Counted from the first letter of the stretch, positions 9,016 through 17,467 are shown. The stretch: 64,000 nucleotides of DNA from Phenylobacterium sp. Root700 (GCF_001429025.1 NZ_LMHT01000035.1:233584-297583), one strand, 5' to 3'. Made by a program: numbers and translations. The notes: generated by a model not told the origin, from the sequence alone.

Positions 9016-9375
9016 TCAGAGCCCGGGTTCGGGCTTGTAGGACGGCTGGTCGATGGCGATCTGCTCGGTGATGTTGGCCTTCAGCGCCGCCAGCAGGCCG
9101 GGCGTGTCGCGATCCATGGCCCCGTCGCGCAGCCGCGCGCAGAGTGCGGCGTTCAGCGTCGCCAGGTCGCCGTCCTGCCCCAGCAGGCCGGAGAGCCGCG
9201 CGATCGCCGCAGCCTCGGCCGCCGGTCCCTGGACCAACTCGCGCCGCACGACGCTGAGCGCATTGGCGGCGACCCGGGCCAGGAAGGCGTCGCGAGGTTC
9301 GAGGCTGGGGCGCACGCTGTCGATCCAGCCGGCGACGGCGTCCAGCAGTTCTTCAGCTCGGGGATGCTCGATCAC
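9016..9375 (-). CDS. DUF6285-type small protein paired with a phosphotransferase
   Basis: A 119-residue soluble, mostly helical protein with no signal peptide. It begins at GTG 9375, which overlaps the TGA of the upstream phosphotransferase gene (GTGA), so the two are coupled. Sequence and position match the small DUF6285 proteins that accompany acyl-CoA dehydrogenase-linked phosphotransferases; the match is from memory and its biochemical role is unknown. An accessory subunit for the neighbouring kinase is a reasonable inference. Confidence 0.65.
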   Translation of the reverse strand: MIEHPRAEELLDAVAGWIDSVRPSLEPRDAFLARVAANALSVVRRELVQGPAAEAAAIARLSGLLGQDGDLATLNAALCARLRDGAMDRDTPGLLAALKANITEQIAIDQPSYKPEPGL

Positions 9376-10361
9376 AGTCCGTTCTCCAGCAGGGTGACAA
9401 GGTCGATCTCGGTCTCGGAGACCCGGCGCCCGATCATCGGCCGCTCGACCGAGGCGTCCGTCCCGTTGGCGTAGCTGGCGTACATCATCAGGCACATGAC
9501 GCCCCATTTCAGCGACCCCAACGCCTGCCAGTAGAGGACCCTCTCCAGCGGGATCGCTTCCCCGCCCGCCTCGACATAGCCGTCCAGCAGGTCGCGATAT
9601 TCGCCAAAGCCGCCGACCGGCCGATCGCTGCGCCCGAACCGCCAGGAGTTGACGCAGATCCAGCCGAGGTCCTCGGCCGGGTCGCCCATGTGCGAGAGCT
9701 CCCAGTCCAGGACGGCGGCGACGCCCTTGTCGGGGTCGACCATCAGGTTGCCGTTCCGGAAGTCCCCGTGCAGCAGCACGGCGGGCCGTGGTTCCGGAGC
9801 CCGCTTTTTCAGGTGCTGGAACGCCAACTCCAGGATCGGCCGCTCCGCGCCGGACGCGCGGTAGATCTCCTCGTAGCGGGCCAGTTCGGCCAGGGCGTCG
9901 ACGGTCTTCAGGCCTTCCGGCGGCTGGGCCGAATGGATCTGCGCCAGGATCGCCCCGCACTGGCGGGCCAGGGCCGGCCTGACGGCGTCGAAACGGGGAT
10001 CGGAGACGATCTTGCGGCCCAGGGTCTCACCGCTGATCCGCCGGGTGATGTGCGCCTCGCCCAGGCCGTCCTGCGGCCGGGCCAGATGGACCAGGGGCGC
10101 GACCGGCGCCCCGACCTTCTCGGCCGCCGTGATCAGGGCCGCCTCCACCTCAAGCGAAACCGAGCGGGCGGCGTCCGGATCGAACGATCCGACGCGACGG
10201 CGCAGGATCAGCTCGTCCCGCCCACGGCCGCCGACCACCGCGAACGCCCAGGTCTGCATGCTGGCCCCGCCCGACAGGCGTTGCAGGTCGGCGATCTGCG
10301 CGCCCTCCCCGCCCAGGGTCGGGGCGAGCCCCTTCAAAGCCTCGAAAACCTCGCCCTGCAT
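9372..10361 (-). CDS. APH-family phosphotransferase linked to acyl-CoA dehydrogenase
   Basis: A 329-residue protein with aminoglycoside-phosphotransferase/choline-kinase fold. The catalytic loop LLHGDFRNGNLMV and metal-binding VLDWELSHMGDP are intact. It resembles the kinase domain of ACAD10/ACAD11, in which a 4-hydroxyacyl-CoA is phosphorylated before dehydrogenase-dependent processing. The gene for a matching acyl-CoA dehydrogenase is divergent, about 180 bases away. A role in 4-hydroxy fatty acid breakdown, not antibiotic resistance, is therefore favoured. The start at ATG 10361 (MQGEVFEALKGL) is chosen; upstream in-frame codons look untranslated. Confidence 0.8.
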   Translation of the reverse strand: MQGEVFEALKGLAPTLGGEGAQIADLQRLSGGASMQTWAFAVVGGRGRDELILRRRVGSFDPDAARSVSLEVEAALITAAEKVGAPVAPLVHLARPQDGLGEAHITRRISGETLGRKIVSDPRFDAVRPALARQCGAILAQIHSAQPPEGLKTVDALAELARYEEIYRASGAERPILELAFQHLKKRAPEPRPAVLLHGDFRNGNLMVDPDKGVAAVLDWELSHMGDPAEDLGWICVNSWRFGRSDRPVGGFGEYRDLLDGYVEAGGEAIPLERVLYWQALGSLKWGVMCLMMYASYANGTDASVERPMIGRRVSETEIDLVTLLENGL

Positions 10362-10543
10362 GACGCCACGGCACCTTCCAACGGATCTAAGCTGGCGATC
10401 TGGAAGGTGTTTTGGCGCGCTGTAAACGGTCAATCGCACCGGACTAGCCCTGACCCGGCGGAAGCTGAAACCTGGGTTAGAGTGCTTCCAAACAAGTCGA
10501 ACGCCGGGTCCAAAGCCGGCGCCCAGCCCAGGAGGAGACCGCC

Positions 10544-11845
10544 GTGGACTTCAGCATGCCGCCGGAACTGCAGGCCTATCTGGCCGAGCTCGACGCCTTC
10601 ATCGAGGCCAAGATCAAGCCGCTGGAACAACAGGACGACAACATCCGCTACTTCGACCATCGGCGCGAATATGAGCGCACCGACTGGGAAGCCGGCGGCC
10701 TGCCAAAGAAGGAATGGGAGGAGCTGCTGGCCAAGGCCCGCAAGCTGGCCGACGAGGCAGGCCACCTGCGCTTCGCCTGGCCCAAGGAGATGGGCGGCAA
10801 GGACGGCTCCAACCTGGCCATGGCGGTGATCCGCGAGCATCTGGCGGCCAAGGGCCTGGGCCTGCACAACGACCTGCAGAACGAACACTCGATCGTCGGC
10901 AACAACCCCTTCATCCTGATGTTCAAGGAGTTCGCCACCAACGCCCAGTACGCCCGCGACGGCGACAAGCTGCTGGCCGGCCAGATGCGCACGGGCTTTG
11001 GCCTGACCGAGCCCAACCACGGCTCGGACGCCACCTTCATGGAGACCACGGCGGTTCCCCAGGAGAAGGACGGTCAGCCCGGCTGGCTGATCCGCGGCGA
11101 AAAAATGTGGACCACCGGCATGCATGTGGCGACGCATGTCATGGTTTTTGCTCGTACTTCCGGCAAGGACGGCGATGCGACCGGGATCACCTGCTTCATC
11201 GTTCCGGCCGACGCGCCGGGCGTGAAGGTCGAGGAGTACCTCTGGACCTTCAACATGCCGACCGACCACCCGCGGGTCAGCTTCACCGACGTCTGGGTGC
11301 CGGAAGACAGCTACTGGGGCCAGATCGACCGGGGCCTTGGGCTTGGCCAGTCGTTCGTCCACCAGAACCGCATCCGGCAGGCCGCCTCATCGCTCGGCGC
11401 GGCGGTGTTCTGCATCGAGGAGAGCGTGAAGTACGCCCGCAACCGCAAGCCTTTCGGCAAGCCGTTGGCCGAAAACCAGGCGATCCAGTGGCCGCTGGTC
11501 GAGCTGGCGACCCAGTGCGAGATGCTGCGGCTGCTGATCCGCAAGACCGCCTGGGACATGGACAACATGCCCCACAAGGAGGTCGAGAAGCAGCTCTCCG
11601 ACAAGGTCTCGATGTGCAACTACTGGGCTAACCGGCTGGTCTGCGAGGCCGCCGACCGGGCGATGCAGGTGCATGGCGGGATCGGCTATTCGCGGCACAA
11701 ACCGTTCGAGCACATCTATCGCCACCATCGCCGCTATCGGATCACCGAGGGCGCCGAGGAGATCCAGATGCGCAAGGTCGCGGCCTTCCTGTTCGGCTAC
11801 CTCGGCCCGCGCCGGGCGCTGTTCAAGGACGCCGATCAGGCGTAG
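10544..11845 (+). CDS. Acyl-CoA dehydrogenase family protein
   Basis: FAD-dependent dehydrogenase of 433 residues. It has the family core GFGLTEPNHGSDATFMETTA (substrate/FAD contact), WTTGMHVATH, the C-terminal QVHGGIGYSR and the EG-containing RITEGAEEIQM. Overall it is closest to the ACAD10/11 type, which fits the divergent phosphotransferase. The GTG start at 10544 follows AGGAGGAGACC, a strong Shine-Dalgarno. It overlaps the convergent mpl gene by ten bases. The probable reaction is alpha,beta-oxidation of an acyl-CoA in fatty-acid catabolism. Confidence 0.9.
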   Translation: MDFSMPPELQAYLAELDAFIEAKIKPLEQQDDNIRYFDHRREYERTDWEAGGLPKKEWEELLAKARKLADEAGHLRFAWPKEMGGKDGSNLAMAVIREHLAAKGLGLHNDLQNEHSIVGNNPFILMFKEFATNAQYARDGDKLLAGQMRTGFGLTEPNHGSDATFMETTAVPQEKDGQPGWLIRGEKMWTTGMHVATHVMVFARTSGKDGDATGITCFIVPADAPGVKVEEYLWTFNMPTDHPRVSFTDVWVPEDSYWGQIDRGLGLGQSFVHQNRIRQAASSLGAAVFCIEESVKYARNRKPFGKPLAENQAIQWPLVELATQCEMLRLLIRKTAWDMDNMPHKEVEKQLSDKVSMCNYWANRLVCEAADRAMQVHGGIGYSRHKPFEHIYRHHRRYRITEGAEEIQMRKVAAFLFGYLGPRRALFKDADQA

Positions 11846-13245
11846 GCGGGCGAGCCATACAGACGGTCAAACACCGGCGGCAAACTGTCGGGCAGGCCCA
11901 GCAACGGGCCTGACGACAGCAGCAGCACGACCTCGTCGCCCTTCAGGTTCGATAGGGCGGCGATCGCCTGCTCGGCACTGGCGACAGCCTCGACACTCAC
12001 CCCGGCGGCGCGGGTACGGGCCACGATTTCCTCGTGGCTGGATTGATCGTGGGTGCCCGCCCCATGCACCGGCGGCGGGCAGATCAGCACCCGCGAGGCG
12101 CCTTCGAACACCGTGTCGTACCAGGCCAGCGCATCGCGGCTGCGCCAGCTGAAGGTGTGCGGTTCAAACACCACGATCAACGGTCGGTCCGGATAGTGCA
12201 GCCGCATCGCGCCGATCGCCGAGTGGGCCTTTTCGTAGGAACTGCCGAAGCCTTCGATCACTGGAATGGTCGAGGTGACGGTCAGGCGGTCCAGCCGGCG
12301 GCGGATGCCGGCGAAGCTCTGCAGCCCCGCGACCAGCGCGGCCTCGCTCACCAGGCCGCGCTCCAGCAGGAAGGCGGCGACGCCGACGATGTTCTCGACG
12401 TTGTGCGCGCCGAGCAGCCCGGTCAGCAGGGCGATCTTGCGGCCGCCCGGCCCGATCAGGTCGAAGCTGGTGGTTTCGCCATAGACGACGTCGCGGCTGA
12501 ACCATCCGTCGCACGGCGCGGTGTCGTACCAGACGACGCGGGCCTTGGTCTCATGGGCCACCGCGCGGATGGCCGGATGGTCGCGCATCACCGCCACGCC
12601 CTGCCCCGGCAAGGCGCGCAGCAGCTCCAGGAACGGCGCCTCGTACTCGGCGAAGGTCGGGAAGACGTTGACGTGGTCGTGGACCAGCGAGGTCAGCAGC
12701 AGATGGTCGGGATGATAGAGCGCGAACTTCGAGCGGCGGTCGCTCGTCGAGACGATGTACTCGTCCCCCTCCAGCACCACGTCGCCGGCGCCCCAATGCC
12801 CGGTCTCCGGCAGCGACGGCGAGATCGCGCCGACCATCCAACCCGGATTGGTCCCAGCCTGCAGCAGGATGTGAGCCATCAGGGCCGTGCAGGTGGACTT
12901 GCCAAACGATCCGGCCACCACCGTGGTCGGACGACCAGCGGTGGTCTCGCCCAGCATCTCGGCGAAGGTGGTGACTCGCACGCCGCGCCGGCGGGCCTCG
13001 ATGACCTCGGGATTCGAATCGCCGCCCAGCTTGGCGCTGGTCCCCAGGACCAGGACGTCGAGATCGTCGGGAAGATTCGCGCCGTCGAATCGGCGATGGA
13101 ACGGAAAGCCAAGATTCTCCACATAGGTGGACATCGGCGGGAAAACGTCTTCATCGGAGCCGGAGACATCGTGCCCCGCGCTGCGCATCATCAAGGCCAC
13201 GGCGCTCATGCCCGCCCCGGCTATCCCGGTGAAATGGATGCGCAT
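11836..13245 (-). CDS. mpl: Mpl-type UDP-MurNAc:L-Ala-gamma-D-Glu-mDAP ligase
   Basis: Mur-ligase family enzyme of 469 residues recycling murein tripeptide. The N-terminal HFTGIAGAGMSAVA Rossmann motif, ATP loop VVAGSFGKSTCTAL, VLEGDEYIVSTSD-RRSKF, the NVENI motif and FEPHTFSWRS are in order. The DxRSKF block after the acidic motif distinguishes Mpl from MurC. The ATP loop reads GSFGKST where most Mur ligases have GTHGKTT; the lysine is retained. Start at ATG 13245 (MRIHFTGIAG) gives normal length. A CtrA-like site lies 100 bases upstream. Confidence 0.85.
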   Translation of the reverse strand: MRIHFTGIAGAGMSAVALMMRSAGHDVSGSDEDVFPPMSTYVENLGFPFHRRFDGANLPDDLDVLVLGTSAKLGGDSNPEVIEARRRGVRVTTFAEMLGETTAGRPTTVVAGSFGKSTCTALMAHILLQAGTNPGWMVGAISPSLPETGHWGAGDVVLEGDEYIVSTSDRRSKFALYHPDHLLLTSLVHDHVNVFPTFAEYEAPFLELLRALPGQGVAVMRDHPAIRAVAHETKARVVWYDTAPCDGWFSRDVVYGETTSFDLIGPGGRKIALLTGLLGAHNVENIVGVAAFLLERGLVSEAALVAGLQSFAGIRRRLDRLTVTSTIPVIEGFGSSYEKAHSAIGAMRLHYPDRPLIVVFEPHTFSWRSRDALAWYDTVFEGASRVLICPPPVHGAGTHDQSSHEEIVARTRAAGVSVEAVASAEQAIAALSNLKGDEVVLLLSSGPLLGLPDSLPPVFDRLYGSPAYA

Positions 13246-13344
13246 TCCGCCCAAAACCTCTTGTTTCCCTGGTGGTAGCGGCGGGCGTCCCACCCGTCGA
13301 GGGGCCAAGGCGTCGCGGCTCTGGCCCATTCACCGCAAAGCCCG

Positions 13345-13359
13345 TTAACCGGCGCTTAA
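13345..13359 (+). promoter_or_regulatory. CtrA-type box TTAA-N7-TTAA
   Basis: TTAACCGGCGCTTAA fits the CtrA consensus TTAA-N7-TTAA exactly, with C after each half. It lies 100 bases before mpl (minus strand) and about 25 bases before two hairpins and a plus-strand terminator. It may therefore control mpl, a small RNA, or both. Confidence 0.6.
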
Positions 13360-13382
13360 CCAAGGGAGCCGAGCCTCATCAT

Positions 13383-13451
13383 CGTCTTCCATGAAGACGC
13401 CCACCATCACCGAACTTCGACAAAGCCCGGCCTCGGCCGGGCTCTTTTTTT
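13383..13451 (+). ncRNA. Candidate CtrA-linked small RNA
   Basis: A plus-strand unit: hairpin CGTCTTC-CAT-GAAGACG (13383-13399), a 24-base single-stranded stretch, then a GC-rich terminator hairpin and seven Ts. No plus-strand gene ends upstream for more than 1.4 kb; mpl is on the other strand. A terminator without a gene, placed just after a CtrA-type box, points to a short transcript of about 70-90 bases. An ATG at 13391 opens a frame through the terminator, so a leader peptide is an alternative reading. No known sRNA family is recognised. Confidence 0.4.
13424..13451 (+). terminator. Rho-independent terminator with no upstream plus-strand gene
   Basis: AGCCCGGCC and GGCCGGGCT form a 9-bp stem with a two-base nominal loop, followed by CTTTTTTT. 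This is a canonical intrinsic terminator on the plus strand. It ends about 75 bases before tRNA-Asn. Confidence 0.8.
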
Positions 13452-13524
13452 GCTCTTTTGGGTCCGTGCGTTTCTGCGCTTGCGCACCCGCCCAACGCTG
13501 GGTATATCGCCGCCTCCAACGTGA

Positions 13525-13600
13525 TCCCCGATAGCTCAGTTGGTAGAGCAGTCGGCTGTTAACCGACTTGTCGCAGGTTCGAGTCCTGCTCGGGGAGCCA
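13525..13600 (+). tRNA. tRNA-Asn (GTT anticodon)
   Basis: A 76-base cloverleaf. Acceptor TCCCCGA pairs with TCGGGGA, discriminator G and encoded CCA follow. The D-arm contains AGCTCAGTTGGTAGAGC, the anticodon arm is GTCGG-CTGTTAA-CCGAC with anticodon GTT, and the T-arm is GCAGGTTCGAGTCCTGC. All standard features are intact. No integrase or duplicated 3' end was seen downstream. Confidence 0.97.
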
Positions 13601-13893
13601 CCTTGGATTTTGAAGCGCCTTGCACAGCAAGGGCTTTGGAGCGCCAGCCGCTCATCCCCCAAAACGCATCTCGGCCCGCAAGGCGCCCCAAGACCGCGCC
13701 CGCTGAAGCTGCATGCCCGAGGCGGTCCAAGGCTGTGAGTACGGCCAGTTCTTCACGCACGGGGGGCCTGAATCGCCACCTACCCGCGACGGCTATCGCC
13801 AAGCCTATGGCCGCGAGGTGGCCTATATCGGCGACCCGGTCTTCGGATAGGATCGAGGCGAAGCAAGTTCGCCCGCCGCCGGAGAGCCCCGTG
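13601..13893. other. Gap between tRNA-Asn and the cyclophilin gene
   Basis: A 293-base stretch without a supported gene. A 45-codon ATG frame at 13713-13850 reads like ordinary protein sequence near its end (GYRQAYGREVAYIGDP) but has no good ribosome binding site and no family I recognise; it could be a small gene or a remnant. No direct repeat of the tRNA 3' end was noticed. Confidence 0.4.
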
Positions 13894-14535
13894 ATGAAAC
13901 GCCGTACATTCCTGGCTGCCGCCGCCGCCGCCGCCGCGGCCTCTCCCGTCCTGGCCCAAACGCCGGCCCCCGCCCCAGCGCCGGGCGGTCCGGTCAGGGT
14001 CAAGCTGGACACCGCCGAGGGGGCGATCATCCTGGAGCTCTATCCGGACAAGGCCCCGATCACGGCGGGCAACTTCCTGCGCTATGTGGACGGCAAGCGC
14101 TTCGACGGCGCGACCTTCTACCGGGCGTCGAAGGTGCCGAACGCTCCCGAGTTCGGGCTGATCCAGGGCGGGGTCCAGAACGATCCGGCCCGGGTGCTGA
14201 AGCCCATCGCCCACGAGCCGACCACCAAGACCGGCCTGTCGCACACCGACGGCGCGATCTCGATGGGCCGCACCAATCCGGGCACCGCGACCTCGGACTT
14301 CTTCATCTGCCTGGGCGACATGACCTATATGGACGCCGATCCCAAGCAGCCCGGCGACAACCTGGGCTTCGCGGCCTTCGGCAAGGTGGTCGAAGGCATG
14401 GACGTCGCGCGCAAGATCCTGGCCATGCCGACCTCCGAGACCGCCGGGGTCGGGGTGATGAAGGGCGAGATGCTGGCCAAGCCGTTGAAGATCATCACCG
14501 CCCGGCGGGTGGCTATCCCGCCATCGCCGACCTGA
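13894..14535 (+). CDS. Exported cyclophilin-type peptidyl-prolyl isomerase
   Basis: A 213-residue periplasmic cyclophilin. The N-terminus MKRRTFLAA followed by an unbroken alanine run to SPVLAQ is a twin-arginine-like signal peptide, then an alanine/proline linker (APAPAPGG). The cyclophilin core follows with TAEGAIILELYPDKAPITAGNF, FDGATFYR and the DFFICLGD and FAAFGKVVEGMDVARKI segments. It would catalyse proline cis-trans isomerisation during envelope protein folding. ATG 13894 is preceded in frame by a GTG at 13891. The 3' end overlaps the convergent MocR gene by 23 bases. Confidence 0.88.
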   Translation: MKRRTFLAAAAAAAAASPVLAQTPAPAPAPGGPVRVKLDTAEGAIILELYPDKAPITAGNFLRYVDGKRFDGATFYRASKVPNAPEFGLIQGGVQNDPARVLKPIAHEPTTKTGLSHTDGAISMGRTNPGTATSDFFICLGDMTYMDADPKQPGDNLGFAAFGKVVEGMDVARKILAMPTSETAGVGVMKGEMLAKPLKIITARRVAIPPSPT

Positions 14536-15910
14536 GAACCTCGTAGACGCGCGAGTCGCCCGACTGCGCGGCGTTGAAACGCAGATAGCCGCCGGCCGAC
14601 TGCGTGAGGCTGAAGGCGTTGCCCGGCGCCAGCACCACCTCCTGCGCCAGAGCGCGCTGAGCGACTTGGCCGGCGTCCAGACCATCCGGCAAGGCGCACC
14701 ACAGGAACATCCCGGCTTTCGGCTCGACCCACGGCGTCAAGCCGAGCGCTTTCAGGCGCGCTGAGGTTTCGCCGCGCGCGCGCGCCAGCCGCTCGCGCAG
14801 GGCCACCAGGTAGCGGCGATAAGCGCCGTCCTTGAGGATCGCCAGCACCAGTTCAGCGGCGAGGTGGCCGCCGGCGAAGGACGTGGCGACCTTCAGGTCG
14901 ATCAGCCCCTCGATCCAATCGGCGCGCGCCGCGATGTGGCCGCAGCGCGCCGCCGCCGACAGGGTCTTGGAAAAGCTGCCGATGCTGACCACCCGCTCCA
15001 GCCCGTCATAGGCCGCCAGGCGCGGCGCCGGCTCGTGCTCGAAGTCGGCGTAGATGTCGTCCTCGATGATCGTCAGGTCGTGGCGCTCGGCGAGCTTCAG
15101 GATGCGATGCGCCGCCACGGGCGACAGCATCGCGCCGGTCGGATTGTGCGGCCCGGAATTGGTGATGTAGAGCCGCGGCGCGTGGTCGGTGAGCGCCTGG
15201 GCGAAGGCCTCCAGGTCGGGGCCGGCGGGCGTGTAGGGAACGCTCACCACCTTCACCCGGTGGGCGCGCAGCATGGCCTGGAAGTTGAAGTAGCAGGGAT
15301 CGTCCACCAGCACCGTGTCGCCCGGCTCCAACAGGAAGCGGCAGACGAGGTCGATGGCCTGGGTGCCGGATTCGGTCAGTATGATCTGGTTAGGCGAGGC
15401 CTCCACCCCATGCTCGGCCAAGCGGCGAGCCAGCAGCTGGCGCAGGGCCGGCTGCCCCAGCGGCGGCCCGTAATCGGTCAGGTTCAGCGGCTCGGCCCGC
15501 GCCAGGGCGCGCAGCCCCCGGCGAAGGCCCTCCTGCGGCATCCACGAGGCCGGCAGCCAGCCGCAGCCGGGCATCAGCACGTCCGGCCCCGCCTCCAGCG
15601 ACTGACGCGACACCCACAGCGGGTCGATGGAACGATCGAGGCGCGGCTCCAGCTCGGACAGGGCCAGCGGCGGCATGTGGCCGGCCACATAGAAACCCGA
15701 ACCGCGCCGCGCCTGGATCACCCCCTCAGCCGCCAGTCGGTCATAGGCCTCGACCACCGTGGACTTGGAGACTCCCATGGCCGTGGCGAAGGCGCGGATC
15801 GACGGCGCCTTCGCCCCCGGCGCCAGGGCGCGGCGAGCGATCCGCTGGCGCACCTCGGCCATCACCCGCTCAACGAGGGTGAGGTGGTCCTGACTATGGC
15901 TGAGCGACAT
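14513..15910 (-). CDS. MocR-family (GntR/aminotransferase) regulator
   Basis: A 465-residue fusion of an N-terminal GntR winged helix (about 15-75: PSIRAFATAMGVSKSTVVEAY then EGVIQARRGSGFYV) and a fold-type I aminotransferase domain. The aminotransferase part keeps the PLP-lysine region SIGSFSKTLSAAARCGH, the YITNSGPHNPTG loop and IIEDDIYADF. MocR proteins sense PLP or amino-acid adducts and usually control a divergent gene. Here the divergent neighbour is an EamA transporter, 107 bases away with a dyad in the gap. ATG 15910 is preferred to an upstream ATG. Confidence 0.9.
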   Translation of the reverse strand: MSLSHSQDHLTLVERVMAEVRQRIARRALAPGAKAPSIRAFATAMGVSKSTVVEAYDRLAAEGVIQARRGSGFYVAGHMPPLALSELEPRLDRSIDPLWVSRQSLEAGPDVLMPGCGWLPASWMPQEGLRRGLRALARAEPLNLTDYGPPLGQPALRQLLARRLAEHGVEASPNQIILTESGTQAIDLVCRFLLEPGDTVLVDDPCYFNFQAMLRAHRVKVVSVPYTPAGPDLEAFAQALTDHAPRLYITNSGPHNPTGAMLSPVAAHRILKLAERHDLTIIEDDIYADFEHEPAPRLAAYDGLERVVSIGSFSKTLSAAARCGHIAARADWIEGLIDLKVATSFAGGHLAAELVLAILKDGAYRRYLVALRERLARARGETSARLKALGLTPWVEPKAGMFLWCALPDGLDAGQVAQRALAQEVVLAPGNAFSLTQSAGGYLRFNAAQSGDSRVYEVLRSAMAG

Positions 15911-15928
15911 CCGTACCGGCCCCCGAAG

Positions 15929-15959
15929 CAATACAGTTTGACGAAATTGTACTGCATTG
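15929..15959. promoter_or_regulatory. Dyad operator between mocR and the EamA transporter
   Basis: CAATACAGT and ACTGCATTG are inverted 9-base half-sites with one mismatch and a 13-base spacer that contains TTGACG, a possible -35 element toward the transporter. It is the only dyad in the divergent gap and the natural binding site for the MocR protein. Confidence 0.55.
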
Positions 15960-16017
15960 TCCCTGGATTGGCGAGCCGGTCGCCGCGATACCCGGAGCTC
16001 GATTGGGAGCGCATGCG

Positions 16018-16878
16018 ATGGACATCAGGACCAGCGGCTGGATCAACGGGTTTCTCGGGGTCCTCATCTTCAGCGGCTCGCTGCCGGCGACACGGGTGGC
16101 CGTGGCCGACTTCGACCCGGTGTTCCTGACCGCCGCACGCGCCACCATCGCCGCGGGCATGGCCTTGATGCTGCTGATGGCGCTACGCGCCAAGCGGCCC
16201 GAACGCTCCGACCTGGCCTCGCTGGCGATCATCGCGGCCGGCGTGGTGGCGGGCTTCCCGCTGCTGACCGCCTTCGCGTTGCAGCACATCACCTCGGCGC
16301 ATTCCATCGTGTTCATCGGCCTGCTGCCGCTGGCCACCGCGATCTTCGCGGTCCTGCGCGGCGGCGAGCGACCAAAGCCGTCCTTCTGGCTGTTCGCCGG
16401 CCTGGGCGCGGTGCTGGTGGCCGGTTTCGCCCTGACCCGCGGCGCGGAGGCCTCGCCGCTCGGCGACGGCCTGATGATCGCCGCCGTCGTGGTCTGCGGC
16501 CTGGGCTACGCCGAGGGCGGCAAGCTCTCGCGGCGGCTGGGCGGATGGCAGGTGATCTGCTGGGCGCTGGTCTTCGCCCTGCCCGTCATGGCGCTGATCG
16601 GCTGGATCGCGCGCCCGGCCACCCTGGAGGACGTCAGCGGGCCGGCGTGGCTGGGCCTGGCCTACGTCTCGCTGTTCAGCATGCTGATCGGATTTATCTT
16701 CTGGTACCGGGGCCTGGCCGAGGGCGGCGTGGCGGCGGTGGGCCAACTGCAGCTGCTGCAGCCGTTCTTCGGCCTGCTCCTGGCCGCCAGCCTGCTGCAC
16801 GAGCCGATCGGCTGGTCGATGGCGGCGGTGACGCTCGCCGTCGTGGTCTGCGTCGCGGGCGCCAAGCGGTTCGCCTGA
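16018..16878 (+). CDS. EamA/DMT-family transporter
   Basis: A 286-residue inner-membrane protein with about ten hydrophobic segments arranged as two EamA repeats; characteristic strings are FLTAARATIAAGMAL, HITSAHSIVFIGLLPL and VGQLQLLQPFFGLLLA. Such drug/metabolite transporters export amino acids, vitamins or toxic metabolites. Divergence from a MocR regulator suggests an amine or amino-acid substrate that can react with PLP; this is inference. The ATG at 16018 is chosen; a TTG five codons upstream is in frame. Confidence 0.88.
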   Translation: MDIRTSGWINGFLGVLIFSGSLPATRVAVADFDPVFLTAARATIAAGMALMLLMALRAKRPERSDLASLAIIAAGVVAGFPLLTAFALQHITSAHSIVFIGLLPLATAIFAVLRGGERPKPSFWLFAGLGAVLVAGFALTRGAEASPLGDGLMIAAVVVCGLGYAEGGKLSRRLGGWQVICWALVFALPVMALIGWIARPATLEDVSGPAWLGLAYVSLFSMLIGFIFWYRGLAEGGVAAVGQLQLLQPFFGLLLAASLLHEPIGWSMAAVTLAVVVCVAGAKRFA

Positions 16879-16897
16879 CGCCCGCAACACGTAAGAC

Positions 16898-17467
16898 TTA
16901 GTCCTTGGCGCGCTCTTGGTAGGAGCCGTCCTCGGTGAGGATGACCACGCGGGTGCCGGCCGCGATGTACGGCGGCACCATGATGCGCGCGCCGTTGGTC
17001 AGGATGGCGGGCTTGTAGGACGACGAAGCGGTCTGGTTCTTCACCGCCGGTTCGGTCTCGACGATCTCGAAAGTCACCAGACGCGGCAGTTCCAGCGCGA
17101 TCGGCACGCCTTCATGGGTCGAGAGCTGGACGGTCATGCCGTCCTGCAGCCACGAGGCGTTGTCGCCGACGACGTCCTCGGACACCACGACCTGATCGAA
17201 GGTCTCGGGCTGCATGAAGTGGTAGCCCTCGCCGTCCTGGTAGAGGAAGTTGTAGTTGCGGTCGTCGACGAAGGCGCGCTCGACCTGCTCGGTCGTCCGC
17301 CAGCGTTCCGAAACCTTCACGCCGTCAGAGATGCGGCGCATGTTGAGCTGGGTGACCGGCGTACCCTTGCCGGGGTGGATGTTTTCCGCCGTCAGGACGA
17401 CATAGAGCTTGCCGTCCATGTCTACGACGGCGCCTTTCCGGAGCGAGCTGGCAGCAACCTTCGTCAA
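16898..17467 (-). CDS. efp: Translation elongation factor P
   Basis: EF-P, 189 residues, which relieves ribosome stalling at polyproline. The KOW-like domain I starts VAASSLRKG; the loop HPGKGTPV places K34 exactly where E. coli EF-P is beta-lysylated. Domains II and III follow, the latter ending in the [15 protein letters not shown] motif. The start is TTG at 17467, with GAGGA eight bases upstream; the in-frame ATG far upstream would add an unlikely tail. It is divergent from epmA and epmB, giving the full modification set. Confidence 0.95.
   Translation of the reverse strand: MTKVAASSLRKGAVVDMDGKLYVVLTAENIHPGKGTPVTQLNMRRISDGVKVSERWRTTEQVERAFVDDRNYNFLYQDGEGYHFMQPETFDQVVVSEDVVGDNASWLQDGMTVQLSTHEGVPIALELPRLVTFEIVETEPAVKNQTASSSYKPAILTNGARIMVPPYIAAGTRVVILTEDGSYQERAKD

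Noticed and set aside
9372..10361. Aminoglycoside resistance kinase
   Set aside because: The APH fold is present, but linkage to an ACAD10/11-like dehydrogenase and DUF6285 favours acyl metabolism.
13713..13850. 45-codon ATG frame between tRNA-Asn and the cyclophilin gene
   Set aside because: No good ribosome site and no recognised family. It might be a remnant, so it is mentioned in the gap entry but not called.
13525..13893. Possible integration site at tRNA-Asn
   Set aside because: No integrase gene, no repeated tRNA 3' end and no foreign-looking composition downstream.
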